From positions 1-64,000 of the forward strand of contig JAHDFM010000001.1 of the NCBI GenBank assembly GCA_020628165.1: a DNA stretch of 64,000 bases, read 5' to 3'. The notes under the pieces were generated by a model. That model was not told the origin of the DNA and ran no database searches. It was given only the letters and a program-made list of their open reading frames with translations. The position numbers and the translations under genes are program-made. The stretch is from Bdellovibrionales bacterium. GTDB lineage: Bacteria; Bdellovibrionota; Bdellovibrionia; Bdellovibrionales; UBA1609. Position 1 is the first letter of the stretch; each line of letters starts with the position of its first letter. Below are positions 14,644 to 24,502 of the stretch, one piece after another.

Positions 14644-15312
14644 ATGAAATTTCTACTTATTGTTGTTGGTTTTTTTACAATTTCTTACTCTTTACAGGCA
14701 CAATCCAGTGCAAGTACTGAGTCCGTCAACACGGTTAAAGTGGAAAAGCCTAACCAATATTCGAATCAAGATGATCTCTTTAACATACGATTCGAGCCAT
14801 TTATGCTGCTTTTTCAAGAGTTCACAGCTACAATGCAAATCAAGTTGAGTGATAAATTCAGTTTGGGCCCCTTACTCGCTTACATGCCTGGTTCTAATGA
14901 TATCTATGCTGGTGGGTCAAAGATTTCTTTTTTCCCAGGGGATCAAGAAACTACCAGATTTACTGTCGGTTTAAGGTCAAATTTCTATTTTAAAAATGCC
15001 AAAAGACACACCCCTTACATAAGTGCCACTTTAGCTCATACACGCACTGAAATAGAAGATGACAGAACTTCATTTGCAACAGGTTCTCAGAAGGGTGGGG
15101 TTGATTTTCACGAAACCTACATGACAATGACTGGCGGATTCCAGTGGATTTGGCAAGCGTTTACCTTAAATGTTGGTGGTGGTTTTAAATACTTTATTGA
15201 CACTCCAAACGATGTGACCTTTGCTTATAATGATGGTTCAACAAGAGAAAGAAACCTCGATGGAGCTCTATTAGCTCCTCAAATAGATGTTGGATTAGGT
15301 GTTAGTTTCTAA
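14644..15312 (+). CDS. Outer membrane beta-barrel protein, unknown
   Basis: 222 residues with a signal peptide (cleavage at SLQAQS, about residue 20) and a mature part of alternating amphipathic strands (FSLGPLLAYM, TRFTVGLRSNFYF, TPYISATLAHTRTE, FTLNVGGGFKYF). It ends in DVGLGVSF, and a C-terminal Phe is the usual signal for barrel assembly. The size suggests eight strands, in the manner of OmpW/OmpA-like barrels. The Shine-Dalgarno AGGAG lies eight bases before the ATG. A sigma-54 promoter and a downstream hairpin make it a single-gene unit. Ligand or role is unknown. Confidence 0.8.
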   Translation: MKFLLIVVGFFTISYSLQAQSSASTESVNTVKVEKPNQYSNQDDLFNIRFEPFMLLFQEFTATMQIKLSDKFSLGPLLAYMPGSNDIYAGGSKISFFPGDQETTRFTVGLRSNFYFKNAKRHTPYISATLAHTRTEIEDDRTSFATGSQKGGVDFHETYMTMTGGFQWIWQAFTLNVGGGFKYFIDTPNDVTFAYNDGSTRERNLDGALLAPQIDVGLGVSF

Positions 15313-15343
15313 AATTAAATTCATTAAATAATCTATATAAAAC

Positions 15344-15371
15344 AGAGTTTTCATGAACTCTTATTTATTTT
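15344..15371 (+). terminator. Possible terminator after the beta-barrel gene
   Basis: AGAGTT (15344-15349) pairs with AACTCT (15356-15361) across a 6-base loop, followed by the T-rich tail TATTTATTTT. The stem is short, so this is a weak candidate. Confidence 0.4.
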
Positions 15372-15463
15372 AAATACTAGACTAAAACTTCTATTTTTAG
15401 CTATATAACCAGCTAGACAATGTTCCTAAGTCATTGGTCTTAAAAGTGACACTTTTATAGGGT

Positions 15464-17056
15464 TTGTTATCAACTAAATGTAAAATTATAGCAGTGATAC
15501 AGGCCCTTAAATTTATTTTAGTGTGTTTTCTTATTAGCTCACAATTTTTGTTTGCTGAAAAGAATCTCGTAAAAGACGTCAATTGGTTAAAAAGCTACAG
15601 CTGTAACGACCCTCAAAAGAATGAAAAGTTATTGTCAGAGTATGTTAAATACAATGCCTGTTCCAACAGTTTAGGCATTGTCGGTTGTGGGTTTTTAATT
15701 TCAGGTGTTGCCTGGGGGGCTGGGAATGTCATTAATAAATGGTTAAGCCGAAAAAAAACACAGTTGAAAAATGAACTTTTAAAACATAAATCTGCCATGG
15801 AAAATGCGTGGGATAATCGTGTTGCCGCGAACGTTCAATGGACAAACATACAAAAAGCATTTGCTGAAAGAGACAAGCAAGCAATCATAAGACAAGTTCA
15901 AACTCTTGCAAGCAATGATCCTGATTTTAAAGATGCTCTAAGGCACATAAGGGGAGTGGAGTCTTATGATTTAATAAGGCTAGGCACAAGTGACAACCCT
16001 TTAAACCCAGAACATATCTTAAAAACAAAAGTTCTCAAATTTGAAGATGACGCCAGAATATCTGCGACGGCACTAATGGAGGCTGTGCAGAGGGACCAGG
16101 ACCTGGCTAAATCAGTGATTAGAGAAAGTGGCATCGATCTCTATAAATTGCAAGATGAGCGTCAGAGAGATATTTCTCCGAACAATAGCCGCGCCATACG
16201 TAGTATTTATACAGATATAGAAAACTTTAAAAGTTTTAGAAATGATGCTTTAAGAAACAAAAGCTCTCTCCGTGAGTTAGGCTCTTTCGCTAGAAAATGG
16301 GGGGCACCAGCACTCTTGTTAGTTTCTGCTGGGTCTGCTGCTGCTAACTACTGGAAAGGTAAAGATGTTGTCGGCGAGGCCGTAAATTCTTTAGCTGATC
16401 CAACAGCCTGCTCTGATGTTTATAGTTCCAATATGACCGTAGATGATGAATGTAAGCCTGTTTATGTACCGAGTGCAAATATTGAATCGTTTTTGAACTT
16501 GCCACGCTCGGAACAAGACTCATTGTTAAGAAGCACCAATGTTGTTACTGAAAAGCGCGACTTGTGTGAGTACTATAAGTCAGCAGTATTACAAATGGCA
16601 AAAACACATCAAGAGAATATCGATGACATACCAGAGATCAAGCAGATTGACTGTGACAAATCGATTAAAGTTTCTTTTGTCGATTCTGATAAATTTAACT
16701 TTAAAAGTTTGGATCTTAACCTTTTTGCTGATCAGCCATCTATTGGTTTTGAATACAAAGGTAATGATCGATCAGTGAGAGATGGGTTGGTAAAACTTGA
16801 TAGAAATAACGACGAGGTCATTCAGTTCTGTTACACTGGAGGGCATAAGGCAAATAGTGATAGGACTGTTTGCAACACTCCTGCAAGTAATAATAACCCC
16901 GCAAAGCAAAGAACTCAAAAGTCATTGCAAATTGCCAGGTATGTATCAGCGATTGCACAAAAGGTGTGTCAAGATCCAACGTTCACTGCCTCGATTAAAA
17001 CAAAACGAAGTCAGGTAAGTCCGACTCTAAGAAGTCGATCCTCAACGAAAAAGTAG
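15464..17056 (+). CDS. Large exported or membrane-associated protein, unknown
   Basis: 530 residues from a TTG codon; an in-frame GTG ten codons on is an alternative start and still leaves the signal. A hydrophobic signal (FILVCFLISSQFLFA) is followed by a cysteine-bearing N-terminal part. Next come a glycine-rich hydrophobic segment (LGIVGCGFLISGVAWGAG), a long charged helical region with coiled-coil character (residues 90-270), a second hydrophobic segment (GAPALLLVSAGSAAA), and a cysteine-containing C-terminal domain ending in a basic Ser/Arg tail. No family is recognised. The two internal hydrophobic stretches could be membrane-inserting. It is a stand-alone gene with AT-rich flanks. Confidence 0.75.
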   Translation: MLSTKCKIIAVIQALKFILVCFLISSQFLFAEKNLVKDVNWLKSYSCNDPQKNEKLLSEYVKYNACSNSLGIVGCGFLISGVAWGAGNVINKWLSRKKTQLKNELLKHKSAMENAWDNRVAANVQWTNIQKAFAERDKQAIIRQVQTLASNDPDFKDALRHIRGVESYDLIRLGTSDNPLNPEHILKTKVLKFEDDARISATALMEAVQRDQDLAKSVIRESGIDLYKLQDERQRDISPNNSRAIRSIYTDIENFKSFRNDALRNKSSLRELGSFARKWGAPALLLVSAGSAAANYWKGKDVVGEAVNSLADPTACSDVYSSNMTVDDECKPVYVPSANIESFLNLPRSEQDSLLRSTNVVTEKRDLCEYYKSAVLQMAKTHQENIDDIPEIKQIDCDKSIKVSFVDSDKFNFKSLDLNLFADQPSIGFEYKGNDRSVRDGLVKLDRNNDEVIQFCYTGGHKANSDRTVCNTPASNNNPAKQRTQKSLQIARYVSAIAQKVCQDPTFTASIKTKRSQVSPTLRSRSSTKK

Positions 17057-17237
17057 TACAAATTTTTGATTAAATATTTTTCGCAATCATTTTGTTTAAA
17101 AAACTTCTAGCTGATTGTTTGCTTAAATGGACTCTCAGGCTCTCGTAATTGCTTTCTTCTTTGTAAATCCGAAAAGCTCTTGACGGATATTTTTGACCTC
17201 AATATTGTTAGGGATCAATAACAATGAGGTGGGGATC

Positions 17238-17684
17238 ATGGTTTTAAACCTTATATTAGTCATATTTTTAAGTGCAACTTCAATACACGCCAAAGTTAAA
17301 TTTGCAGTGACAGGACCTTGTGACCAAAAGCCAATCTTAAATATAGATGTTCAAACTCAAAGTAAAACTGTAGGAGAGTTCACTGTTAACACTTTGATTA
17401 CAAATAAGTTTGAGTTCATTGGAGATGATCAAAAAATTGAGAGCATTGCTGGCACTCCCGTTGGTTCTGAGGCTTTAGAAATCATAAGTCGTAGCGAGAT
17501 GCGGGCATATGGCTGGTGCTTTTATGTCGATGGCAAAGAACCAGAAGTCTACCCCCACGAAATGAGTATGAAAGGTGTGGGGAGTGTGCACTGGCTTTTT
17601 GCTTATGCTCATTATAAAGATGGTGAGTGGTTATCTATGTGTAATCCCAGTTGGGCTCTCAAGCCTGATTTTCTATGTAAGTAA
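17238..17684 (+). CDS. Exported DUF4430-like protein
   Basis: 148 residues from the ATG at 17238, chosen because GAGGTGGGG precedes it and the signal peptide (MVLNLILVIFLSATSIHA) starts there; an open stretch of 15 codons upstream is ignored. The C-terminal half, GWCFYVDGKEPE, followed by GSVHWLFAYAHYKDGEW, resembles the DUF4430 / transcobalamin-like fold, in which a GW-x-x-x-V-x-G strand is followed by an aromatic strand. There are four cysteines. Ligand unknown. The MFS transporter gene starts five bases after the stop, so the pair is probably one operon and the protein may bind or handle the transported compound. Confidence 0.7.
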   Translation: MVLNLILVIFLSATSIHAKVKFAVTGPCDQKPILNIDVQTQSKTVGEFTVNTLITNKFEFIGDDQKIESIAGTPVGSEALEIISRSEMRAYGWCFYVDGKEPEVYPHEMSMKGVGSVHWLFAYAHYKDGEWLSMCNPSWALKPDFLCK

Positions 17685-17689
17685 CATAA

Positions 17690-18922
17690 ATGACTGAAGC
17701 TCAAAAAAACTTAAAGAATTATCCTAAATTTTATATTTTCTTTCATGCATATGCTTGGGCTTCTGTTTTCTTTTTATATTTTCTTGAAAACTTACCTATT
17801 GAACAGGTTTTGTTATTAGAGTCTGTCTATTACATTGCCGCTGTTTTTTTTGAAGTTCCGTCTGGTTATTTTTCAGATAGAATTGGGAGAAAACCAACCC
17901 TCATCATTGCAACTCTTGCTCAAATCATCGCTTATAGTTTATTTTTAGTTGGTGGTCACTTTTATGTGTTCTTCTTAGCACAACTATTTTTTGCCATTGC
18001 TTATACTTTTGCCTCAGGGACAGATCAGTCTTTCTATTTCGAGTCAGTGACGCAAACTGAGGGAAAAGCCTCAAGTTATGGGCAACTAGAGGCAAGGCTT
18101 ATGAAAAAAGCCATGTTGTTTCGTTCCTTTTCTCAATTGATGGCAGGAGTGCTCAGTGTTCTTACTCTTAAGTTTGGTTATTTAGTGAGTCTTTTATATG
18201 CACTGACAGCCTTCTTTTATGCAACAAAATTTAATGAACTCAATACAGCTGATAAAACCAAAGAGTCTTTTGCAAAACAGCTTAAGAACAGTTTTAAATA
18301 CTGGAAAAACCCGTTACTGCAATGGGTTGCTTTTTTTGTGCTGATTTTTCAGATAAGCACACATTTTCCCTACGAGTTTTTTCAGAAATACATCGACTTA
18401 CTCAACTTAGGCACTTTGGAAACTTACAAGGGTTACTCGTTAACAACAGTCGTAACAGGTGCGGTTGCCTCCAGTGCAATTTTTATTGCCGCCTTTGTGG
18501 CTGGAAAAAGTATAAATATCAAAAATAAAATTGGTTTTAAAAATACAATGATTCTATCGGTCGCGATCACGGCTCTCATTCTTTTTGGTATGTCGTACTT
18601 TTTGCGGTCTTGGGTTCTACTACTTATTCTAATGCGCTCAATGCCGTCGGCGCTATCGAGAGCGCCGATGAGTGCTGAGATCTCACCACTCATTGCAACC
18701 TCTGAGAGAGCTACATTTATGTCGGTCAATAGCTTAATAGGTCGATTGGGTTATGGTTTAACATTGGTGTTGTTGTCATATGTTGTGAGTGGGAACCCAG
18801 ACAATTGGTCCACCTTAAGTTACTTGAATAAAATTGGCTTTATCATTGCTGTAAGTGGTTTATTTATTTTATTTTGTTGGAGCCAAGTTTTACCAAAGAG
18901 ACCAAATAAAGCCGCTGTGTAA
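17690..18922 (+). CDS. Major facilitator superfamily transporter
   Basis: 410 residues with about 12 hydrophobic helices. The loop between helices 2 and 3 carries the MFS signature in the form GYFSDRIGRKPTL (G-x-x-x-D-R-x-G-R-K/R). The charged middle loop (NELNTADKTKESFAKQ) separates two six-helix halves. Substrate cannot be predicted; the arrangement resembles drug or metabolite efflux members. It follows the DUF4430-like gene by five bases and is probably co-transcribed with it. It sits in the inner membrane. Confidence 0.9.
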   Translation: MTEAQKNLKNYPKFYIFFHAYAWASVFFLYFLENLPIEQVLLLESVYYIAAVFFEVPSGYFSDRIGRKPTLIIATLAQIIAYSLFLVGGHFYVFFLAQLFFAIAYTFASGTDQSFYFESVTQTEGKASSYGQLEARLMKKAMLFRSFSQLMAGVLSVLTLKFGYLVSLLYALTAFFYATKFNELNTADKTKESFAKQLKNSFKYWKNPLLQWVAFFVLIFQISTHFPYEFFQKYIDLLNLGTLETYKGYSLTTVVTGAVASSAIFIAAFVAGKSINIKNKIGFKNTMILSVAITALILFGMSYFLRSWVLLLILMRSMPSALSRAPMSAEISPLIATSERATFMSVNSLIGRLGYGLTLVLLSYVVSGNPDNWSTLSYLNKIGFIIAVSGLFILFCWSQVLPKRPNKAAV

Positions 18923-18950
18923 AAATCACTACAAATCACATTGATAGATC

Positions 18951-18969
18951 ATGTCTACTTTATAGACAT
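18951..18969 (+). terminator. Short hairpin after the MFS gene
   Basis: ATGTCTA (18951-18957) pairs perfectly with TAGACAT (18963-18969) across five bases. It is followed by ATATTTGTG rather than a T run, so termination is uncertain. Confidence 0.3.
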
Positions 18970-19067
18970 ATTTGTGAACTTTCTAAACAGATCTTATGAG
19001 ACTGTCTCACATTGATACTTGTAACAGGTTATAAATACTAAATTATTTTCTTTTAATGTACCTCAAT

Positions 19068-19084
19068 TTGGTTTGTAAATTGCA
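19068..19084 (+). promoter_or_regulatory. Sigma-54 promoter of the membrane protein gene at 19108
   Basis: TTGGTTTGTAAATTGCA has GG (19070-19071) and GC (19082-19083) spaced by 10 bases and an ideal TTGCA -12 box. The predicted start is near 19095, leaving a very short leader that just includes the GGGGAAAGGG ribosome-binding site. Confidence 0.65.
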
Positions 19085-19107
19085 AATCTCATTCATGGGG
19101 AAAGGGT

Positions 19108-20094
19108 ATGATTAAAAAAAATAAAAAATTTTTTTTAAAGCGAAAAACTCTAAGTCGTCGCTTTGCTAAAGGTTTGTGCCTTTCTGTTTTAACTTTTTTG
19201 CTTTTCAACGTGCTTGGTTTTTTATATTTGGCTGATCAAACTTCTTACTATGAAAGAAACGATCAGCTTCTTTATGTATACATGGTTGTCAGTTTCAGCG
19301 TTGCTGCTTTTGTACTTCTATATCAACTGAAAGTTCGCAAACGTTTTGGTATCGTTGTGACGGATTCTCACATTTATATTTTCAATCACTTTAATAAAGT
19401 CAAATTTACAATCTACGAAATCGATTGTGTTGAATATAAAAAACTGGGATCAAAGTACATCTATTATCGCTTCAATGCTTATGGCAGGCATTATAATATT
19501 ATTTTAAATAGTTCCTTTAAAGTTTTAAAAGAGCTCAATGATCATTATGTGCCCATTAGAAGATACAAATTCAGTCAGTTAGGTAAGAACATCAAAATAA
19601 CAGCAACATCTCTTTTTACTGTTCTGGCATTAACTCAGTTATTAGGTGTGAGTTGGGTAATTTCAAGCTGCTTAACAGTTGTAGTAATCTCACTACTGGT
19701 AGAGTTAGATATCTTGCGAGTGCCAAAGTCTGATAATCCATTTCGAGTTTTTTTAGTTTTACTCCTGTCGATGAATATTTTATTTGCCTGGTATATTGTT
19801 AGCCCAAAAACAGAGGCTGAGCGATTTGTGAGCCAGGTGAAACAAACTTTACAACAAAAAAAACAAGCACCACATATTCATGATACAAATAAATTATGTC
19901 AGACGCTGTCGGCATCAAGCACCGCAGGCCAATGGGTCGCATGTGCTGACTTTTATGGTAAGTTCCAGTTAGGTAAGCCTAAAGTCGTTTTTAGCTACTA
20001 TAAGTATGCTCAGTACAAATCAGATGATAGTTATCTAAAATTTGTTATATCCAGAGGTCTAGCTTCATTGAATGAAAGAGAAACAAAAAAGTAA
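19108..20094 (+). CDS. Integral membrane protein with PH-like cytoplasmic segment, unknown
   Basis: 328 residues. A very basic N-terminus (KKNKKFFLKRK) leads to two helices (residues 25-48 and 55-75). A soluble beta-rich segment follows (FGIVVTDSHIYIFN ... FNKVKFTIYEIDCVEYKK) that looks like bacterial PH-like domains. Then come three more helices (about 165-245) and a C-terminal soluble part with two cysteines. The Shine-Dalgarno sequence is GGGGAAAGGG. Transcription is probably sigma-54 dependent. No family name can be given; PH-like membrane proteins often sense lipid or envelope state. Confidence 0.75.
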   Translation: MIKKNKKFFLKRKTLSRRFAKGLCLSVLTFLLFNVLGFLYLADQTSYYERNDQLLYVYMVVSFSVAAFVLLYQLKVRKRFGIVVTDSHIYIFNHFNKVKFTIYEIDCVEYKKLGSKYIYYRFNAYGRHYNIILNSSFKVLKELNDHYVPIRRYKFSQLGKNIKITATSLFTVLALTQLLGVSWVISSCLTVVVISLLVELDILRVPKSDNPFRVFLVLLLSMNILFAWYIVSPKTEAERFVSQVKQTLQQKKQAPHIHDTNKLCQTLSASSTAGQWVACADFYGKFQLGKPKVVFSYYKYAQYKSDDSYLKFVISRGLASLNERETKK

Positions 20095-20162
20095 TTTTTA
20101 TGACCATTTTATATTCTGAATAAATTCATAATAAATAAGTAAGGCTAATAAAAGATTGTTAG

Positions 20163-21155
20163 CTATTTATTCCAAACTTTTGCTTTTTTATCAGCAGCAA
20201 TGAAGCAGGTGTCAAAAGCATATTGATTGCACTTTACAAAGTCGTCCTGATTCAAGCCGTACTTCGTGTGCAATAGTTTGTATTCATGACTGAGGTCGAT
20301 ATTAAAAATACCGGGGTCGTCAGAGTTGATTGTTGTCATTACACCTTGATCCATTAGTTTTTTAAAAGGATGCCCATCGGGGTCTTTTATTGCCCCTGTC
20401 AGCCAGTTACTCGTCGGGCACAGCTCTAATGGGATTTTATGTTCAATTAAATAATCCACAACTTTTTGATCACGGTAACATTGTACGCCGTGACCTATGC
20501 GGTCGGCTCCGAGGTGCTCGATGGCATCCATAATATAGCGGGGCGCATTTGGTAAATCAGCCTCTCCTGCATGAACGGTGATTCCTAAACCAGAGTCTTT
20601 GGCTCTTTTAAAAAAACTAGAAAAGGGTTTTGAATCAAAACCATCTTCATTATCTGCAAGGTCAAGGCCTACAAAGGTGTCTTTATGTTCAATGGCAAAG
20701 TCAGTGACACTTTCGGCTTCTTTGACAGGCAGTATGCGCTGAATGATGCAAACTAATCCGACGGCCATGTTGAAATCATGCTCTGCTCTTTTTACACCAC
20801 GAACGGCAGCTAAGTGTGCTTGTTCAAATGTTAAGTTGTGCCCTTGCACCAAAAAGGTGGGGGCATATCTTAATTCTAGAACTCGAACTCCTTCGTTATA
20901 AGCATCTTCACAAGCTTCGTAACTGATGCGTTCAATGATTTCTTCCGTCGACAATAATTTTTGTGTGTCTAAAAATTTATTGAGCACAGAACCTAAGTCT
21001 TTCATTGGCTCTGTTATGAGAAAGTGATCAGCAAAGGATTGGTCTGTGAGGTTATTAAAGCCAATGCTCGGTGCCAATTCTCGAATCGTTGAGTGGCGTA
21101 TGGAGAGTTCAAGGTGTCTATGGAGTGCTACTTTTGGGATTTCATAATAGTTCAT
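20163..21155 (-). CDS. add: Adenosine deaminase
   Basis: 330 residues from the ATG at 21155, which places PKVALHRHL at the normal N-terminus; a TTG twelve codons further up is less likely. Zn ligands and catalytic residues are present: H12 and H14, HAGE at 195-198, H222 in GHGV, the CPTSN motif, and D279-D280 in NSDDPGIF. The protein converts adenosine (or deoxyadenosine) to inosine in purine salvage. One oddity is HLEL at 14-17, where the family usually has HLxG. It converges on the preceding membrane protein gene and is transcribed alone. Confidence 0.93.
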   Translation of the reverse strand: MNYYEIPKVALHRHLELSIRHSTIRELAPSIGFNNLTDQSFADHFLITEPMKDLGSVLNKFLDTQKLLSTEEIIERISYEACEDAYNEGVRVLELRYAPTFLVQGHNLTFEQAHLAAVRGVKRAEHDFNMAVGLVCIIQRILPVKEAESVTDFAIEHKDTFVGLDLADNEDGFDSKPFSSFFKRAKDSGLGITVHAGEADLPNAPRYIMDAIEHLGADRIGHGVQCYRDQKVVDYLIEHKIPLELCPTSNWLTGAIKDPDGHPFKKLMDQGVMTTINSDDPGIFNIDLSHEYKLLHTKYGLNQDDFVKCNQYAFDTCFIAADKKAKVWNK

Positions 21156-21421
21156 AAACCACACTTTATAAAATCTCTTCACAGAGTTCAATAAAAATTG
21201 AACAGAAGCTAATAGCTAAATATTTGAATAACAACAACTATTTCCAAATCAAACCAAGAAACAAGCGTCTATAGAGCAAACTTTGGGGCTATTTTTGAAT
21301 TTAACAGTGCACAAGCCTTGATTTTGTTAAAAAATGGCAAAAAACACTGAAAAAGACTGGACTTAACAACAATGTCTTGTCAGAAATGAATCTGATTTTA
21401 AAAATAGTAGAGAGGATAGCC

Positions 21422-23437
21422 ATGTCATTGACTCCCATTAATGTTAAAAACCCATTATCTGGTAACCCAAAAAATCAACCCAAGTACAATTTGTCAGTGA
21501 ACTTGAGTGATGGATCGTCCATTGAGATTTCTGACCCAAAAGCGTTAAGAGCAATGGTAGCTCTTATGGACATGCAAGCAGTGATGGGTGGAGCTGCATC
21601 ACACTGGGGTGGACCATCGGCATTCTCTGAGCTCGTGTCGGCTATGTATGGATTAGCATTCACTCAAAGCGAAGGGGCAGATGAACAGTGGTATGACAAT
21701 TTTAATATTGTGAATGATGCTGGTCACTGTGAAAATGTCATTTATGCTCTTAAAGCAAACTATGGGTTTGCCGATTTAAATTTACAAAGCTTAAAAGGGT
21801 TTCGCTCAATCCAAAGTCCATTAACGGGGCATGGTGAAAGTCATATTTTTCCAGAGGGAGTTTATTTAAGTAACGGACCTTTAGGTTCTAGTGTAGCCCA
21901 AGCCCAAGGCTTAGCCATTGCAGATGCATTGAGTGATAAAAAACGCACGACAGTGCTCACAGTTTCTGATGGAGCCGCTATGGAAGGAGAAGCTAAAGAA
22001 GCCTTCGCAGCTATTCCTGGATTGGCAGCCAAAGGAAAGGTGGCTCCGTTTGTTATGATCATTAGTGATAACAACACCAAGTTATCAGGTCGTATTGACG
22101 AGCAAAGCTTTTCTATGAAAAACACATTTAGCTCACTCAAGCAATTGGGTTGGGAAGTGATTGAACTCAAAGAAGGTCACGATTTGCAAATGTGCGCTAC
22201 AACTATTGAGTCCGCTTTCAAGAGAGCAAAACAAAACCCTAAAAAACCAGTCGCCATTTGGGCACACACGATCAAAGGTTTTGGTGTAGAGAGCACGGCC
22301 AGTTCAGCTTCTGGTGGTCATGGCTTTCCATTGAAAAATGCCAATGATCTACAAGCATTTTTAAAAGAGATTTATCAAGGAGCTTTATTGCCAACTGAAT
22401 TTAGTGATTGGCAGCAAGAGTTAGTTGAGGCTCAAAACAGCAAAACGAAATCAGACGGCCCTAAAAAAGAAAAGGTGCAAGTGGGTGTTGCCAAGGCATT
22501 GAACACATTAAAAAGCAAAGGCTATCCGATTGTTTCTGTTACTAGTGATTTGCCAGGCTCAACTGGAGTGGCTGCTTTTCAAAAAGAACACCCAGAAAGC
22601 TTGATTGATGTTGGCGTGGCTGAGTCTAATATGATCAGTGTGGCAGCGGGGTTATCAAAAGCCGGTTACATTCCTGTCGTAGATACATTCTCTCAATTTG
22701 GTGTGACCAAAGGTGCATTGCCATTTTTGATGGCCAACCTTTCAGAGGCACCTATGGTCGCTATTTTTTCTCATGCTGGTTTTCAAGATGCTGCTGACGG
22801 AGCCAGTCATCAGGCTTTGAATTACTTTTCAATGACTTCGTCTTTACCAAGTACTGACGTCTATAGTTTAGCCACCAGTCAAGATGCAGAAGCTTTGATC
22901 ACTCAGGCTATAGAACAATTTAAACAAACAAGAGAAAAAGGCGAAACACCGAACACATCCGTTTTCTTTTTAGGGCGAGAGACTTTTGTACCAGAAGTTA
23001 CTTCTGAAGCAGCAAAACTAGGACAATCACAAGTTGTTTTTGATAATAGTGACCAACATTCAAAGAGTGTTACTATCGTTGCTGCAGGCCCGTTGTTACA
23101 TCAAGCGCTGATTGCAAAAGACGATTTAGCTGGAAAATCCATTGGAGTCGTTATCGTGAATCCTTTGACCATCAATTCTCCAGATGTGGCTTTGGTTAAA
23201 TCATCTTTGGCTAAAACTGGTGGAGCCATATTGACTGTTGAAGATCACCAGCTCAAAGGGGGCATGGGTTCCTACCTAGCTCACGAACTCAGCCTTTCTA
23301 ACGTTGACTACAAAATGAAATCTCTAGGTGTTGCTGGTAAGTATGGTCAAAGTGCATACACAGCTTTGGAGCTTTATAAAAAGCATGGCCTAGATAGTGA
23401 AGCCATCGTGCAATCATGTGAGTCTTTGTTGTCCTAA
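21422..23437 (+). CDS. tkt: Transketolase
   Basis: 671 residues from the ATG at 21422, preceded by GAGAGG; the frame is open 15 codons further up without a ribosome-binding site. The thiamine-diphosphate site is present in the form SDGAAMEGEA followed 27 residues later by SDNN (the family usually begins GDG). Other features are HGFPLKN, the pyrimidine-domain VGVAESNMISVAAGLS with the catalytic Glu, and a C-terminal transketolase domain. It transfers two-carbon units between sugar phosphates in the pentose phosphate pathway. Length is normal. It is a single-gene unit closed by a hairpin. Confidence 0.93.
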   Translation: MSLTPINVKNPLSGNPKNQPKYNLSVNLSDGSSIEISDPKALRAMVALMDMQAVMGGAASHWGGPSAFSELVSAMYGLAFTQSEGADEQWYDNFNIVNDAGHCENVIYALKANYGFADLNLQSLKGFRSIQSPLTGHGESHIFPEGVYLSNGPLGSSVAQAQGLAIADALSDKKRTTVLTVSDGAAMEGEAKEAFAAIPGLAAKGKVAPFVMIISDNNTKLSGRIDEQSFSMKNTFSSLKQLGWEVIELKEGHDLQMCATTIESAFKRAKQNPKKPVAIWAHTIKGFGVESTASSASGGHGFPLKNANDLQAFLKEIYQGALLPTEFSDWQQELVEAQNSKTKSDGPKKEKVQVGVAKALNTLKSKGYPIVSVTSDLPGSTGVAAFQKEHPESLIDVGVAESNMISVAAGLSKAGYIPVVDTFSQFGVTKGALPFLMANLSEAPMVAIFSHAGFQDAADGASHQALNYFSMTSSLPSTDVYSLATSQDAEALITQAIEQFKQTREKGETPNTSVFFLGRETFVPEVTSEAAKLGQSQVVFDNSDQHSKSVTIVAAGPLLHQALIAKDDLAGKSIGVVIVNPLTINSPDVALVKSSLAKTGGAILTVEDHQLKGGMGSYLAHELSLSNVDYKMKSLGVAGKYGQSAYTALELYKKHGLDSEAIVQSCESLLS

Positions 23438-23458
23438 GTGGGTCAAATTTTAGAGTTA

Positions 23459-23510
23459 CGAGCTCATCAATAGTTTTTGATGAGCTCGCTATCTAGACAC
23501 TTGTTTTTTT
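23459..23510. terminator. Terminator hairpin between transketolase and converging gene
   Basis: A perfect 12-bp stem, CGAGCTCATCAA (23459-23470) with TTGATGAGCTCG (23477-23488), closes a 6-base loop. A T7 run follows at 23504-23510 after a 15-base gap. It lies between convergent genes and can serve both directions. Confidence 0.6.
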
Positions 23511-23529
23511 AATTGAGTTCAAGGTTTAA

Positions 23530-24462
23530 CTACAAGTGCCAGCCAAAATTTAATGAAATAGATGCCATATTGTTATCAAAAGATGATTCTTCTAACTTGT
23601 ATTTAATGCCTGTTACAAAAACGCCAAGTGATGAGAAGAACCTATTACCGTTATACCCAAAGCCAAGATTGAGAGTGAGTTTTTGAGTGAAGTCCCATTT
23701 TTCTTTCTTTGCTCCTGAAATTTGTTTGAGCTGTCCGTTTTGAACGCCAACCCCAAGTAAACCCACTCCAGAAATATAAAACTTTTTCTTCATCACCAAG
23801 GTGTAGCCTCCTCCGGCGTAAGTATTCAGGGAGTAAAAACCTAAATTCGTTAGGTTTTGATCCGAATTAAAAGAGCTATTTAAAAAGACGGAGTTACTTT
23901 TTAAAGAGGTGTGATTGATGGACCCTGCCAATAAAAACACACCAGCCGACTTTTCTTGTCGTTGAGTTTGGTCAAATAATGCCGGCAAAGAAAATTTATG
24001 ACTGTGAAAATTGTAAATGAAATCAAAATTAAAATTAGTTAAACGAAAATTCGGATAGATACGGTTGCCAGTGTTGGTAGAGCCATTTTTTATGTAGAAG
24101 CCTTCATACTGAGAGTAGTTGGTAGAGATCATGAATTTATCAAAGGCGAAGTGAAAACGAAAGTCGTTGTATTTTGTTTTTCCCTTTTCTTGAATGCTCT
24201 CGTCACTGGCCTTTCCAGAAAAGCCCCAGCCGATGCCAAAGAGGTCTTTAATGTGAACGCCCACAGTCAGCTGGGAATCGATATTTGGTTCGAGTTCGAT
24301 TTTATTACTTTCACTCTCGTCGGGGATAAATTGAATACTAAAACCTGGAATAAAAATTCCAGTTTTTAAATGATAATTGTTTTGTGGGAATTTATGAATT
24401 TCAGCGTATGTAAATTGAAAAGAAGAAAATAATATTAGAAGAAAACAAAGATGTTTAATCAC
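23530..24462 (-). CDS. Exported, probably outer membrane protein, unknown
   Basis: 310 residues with a signal peptide (FLLILFSSFQFTYA, cleavage near residue 20). The mature part is built of amphipathic strands separated by polar turns (FRFHFAFDKFMIST, LTNFNFDFIYNFHS, KLTLNLGFGYNGNRFFSSLGVF), consistent with a beta-barrel of 10-14 strands. It ends SLNFGWHL rather than in Phe or Trp. Substrate and family are unknown. It precedes tatA on the same strand in the reading direction, with about 40 bases between them, so tatA and this gene could share a transcript. Confidence 0.7.
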   Translation of the reverse strand: MIKHLCFLLILFSSFQFTYAEIHKFPQNNYHLKTGIFIPGFSIQFIPDESESNKIELEPNIDSQLTVGVHIKDLFGIGWGFSGKASDESIQEKGKTKYNDFRFHFAFDKFMISTNYSQYEGFYIKNGSTNTGNRIYPNFRLTNFNFDFIYNFHSHKFSLPALFDQTQRQEKSAGVFLLAGSINHTSLKSNSVFLNSSFNSDQNLTNLGFYSLNTYAGGGYTLVMKKKFYISGVGLLGVGVQNGQLKQISGAKKEKWDFTQKLTLNLGFGYNGNRFFSSLGVFVTGIKYKLEESSFDNNMASISLNFGWHL

Positions 24463-24502
24463 TGTAAATCAAAAATTAAAAGTAAATTGTAAATTAGGTC
24501 AG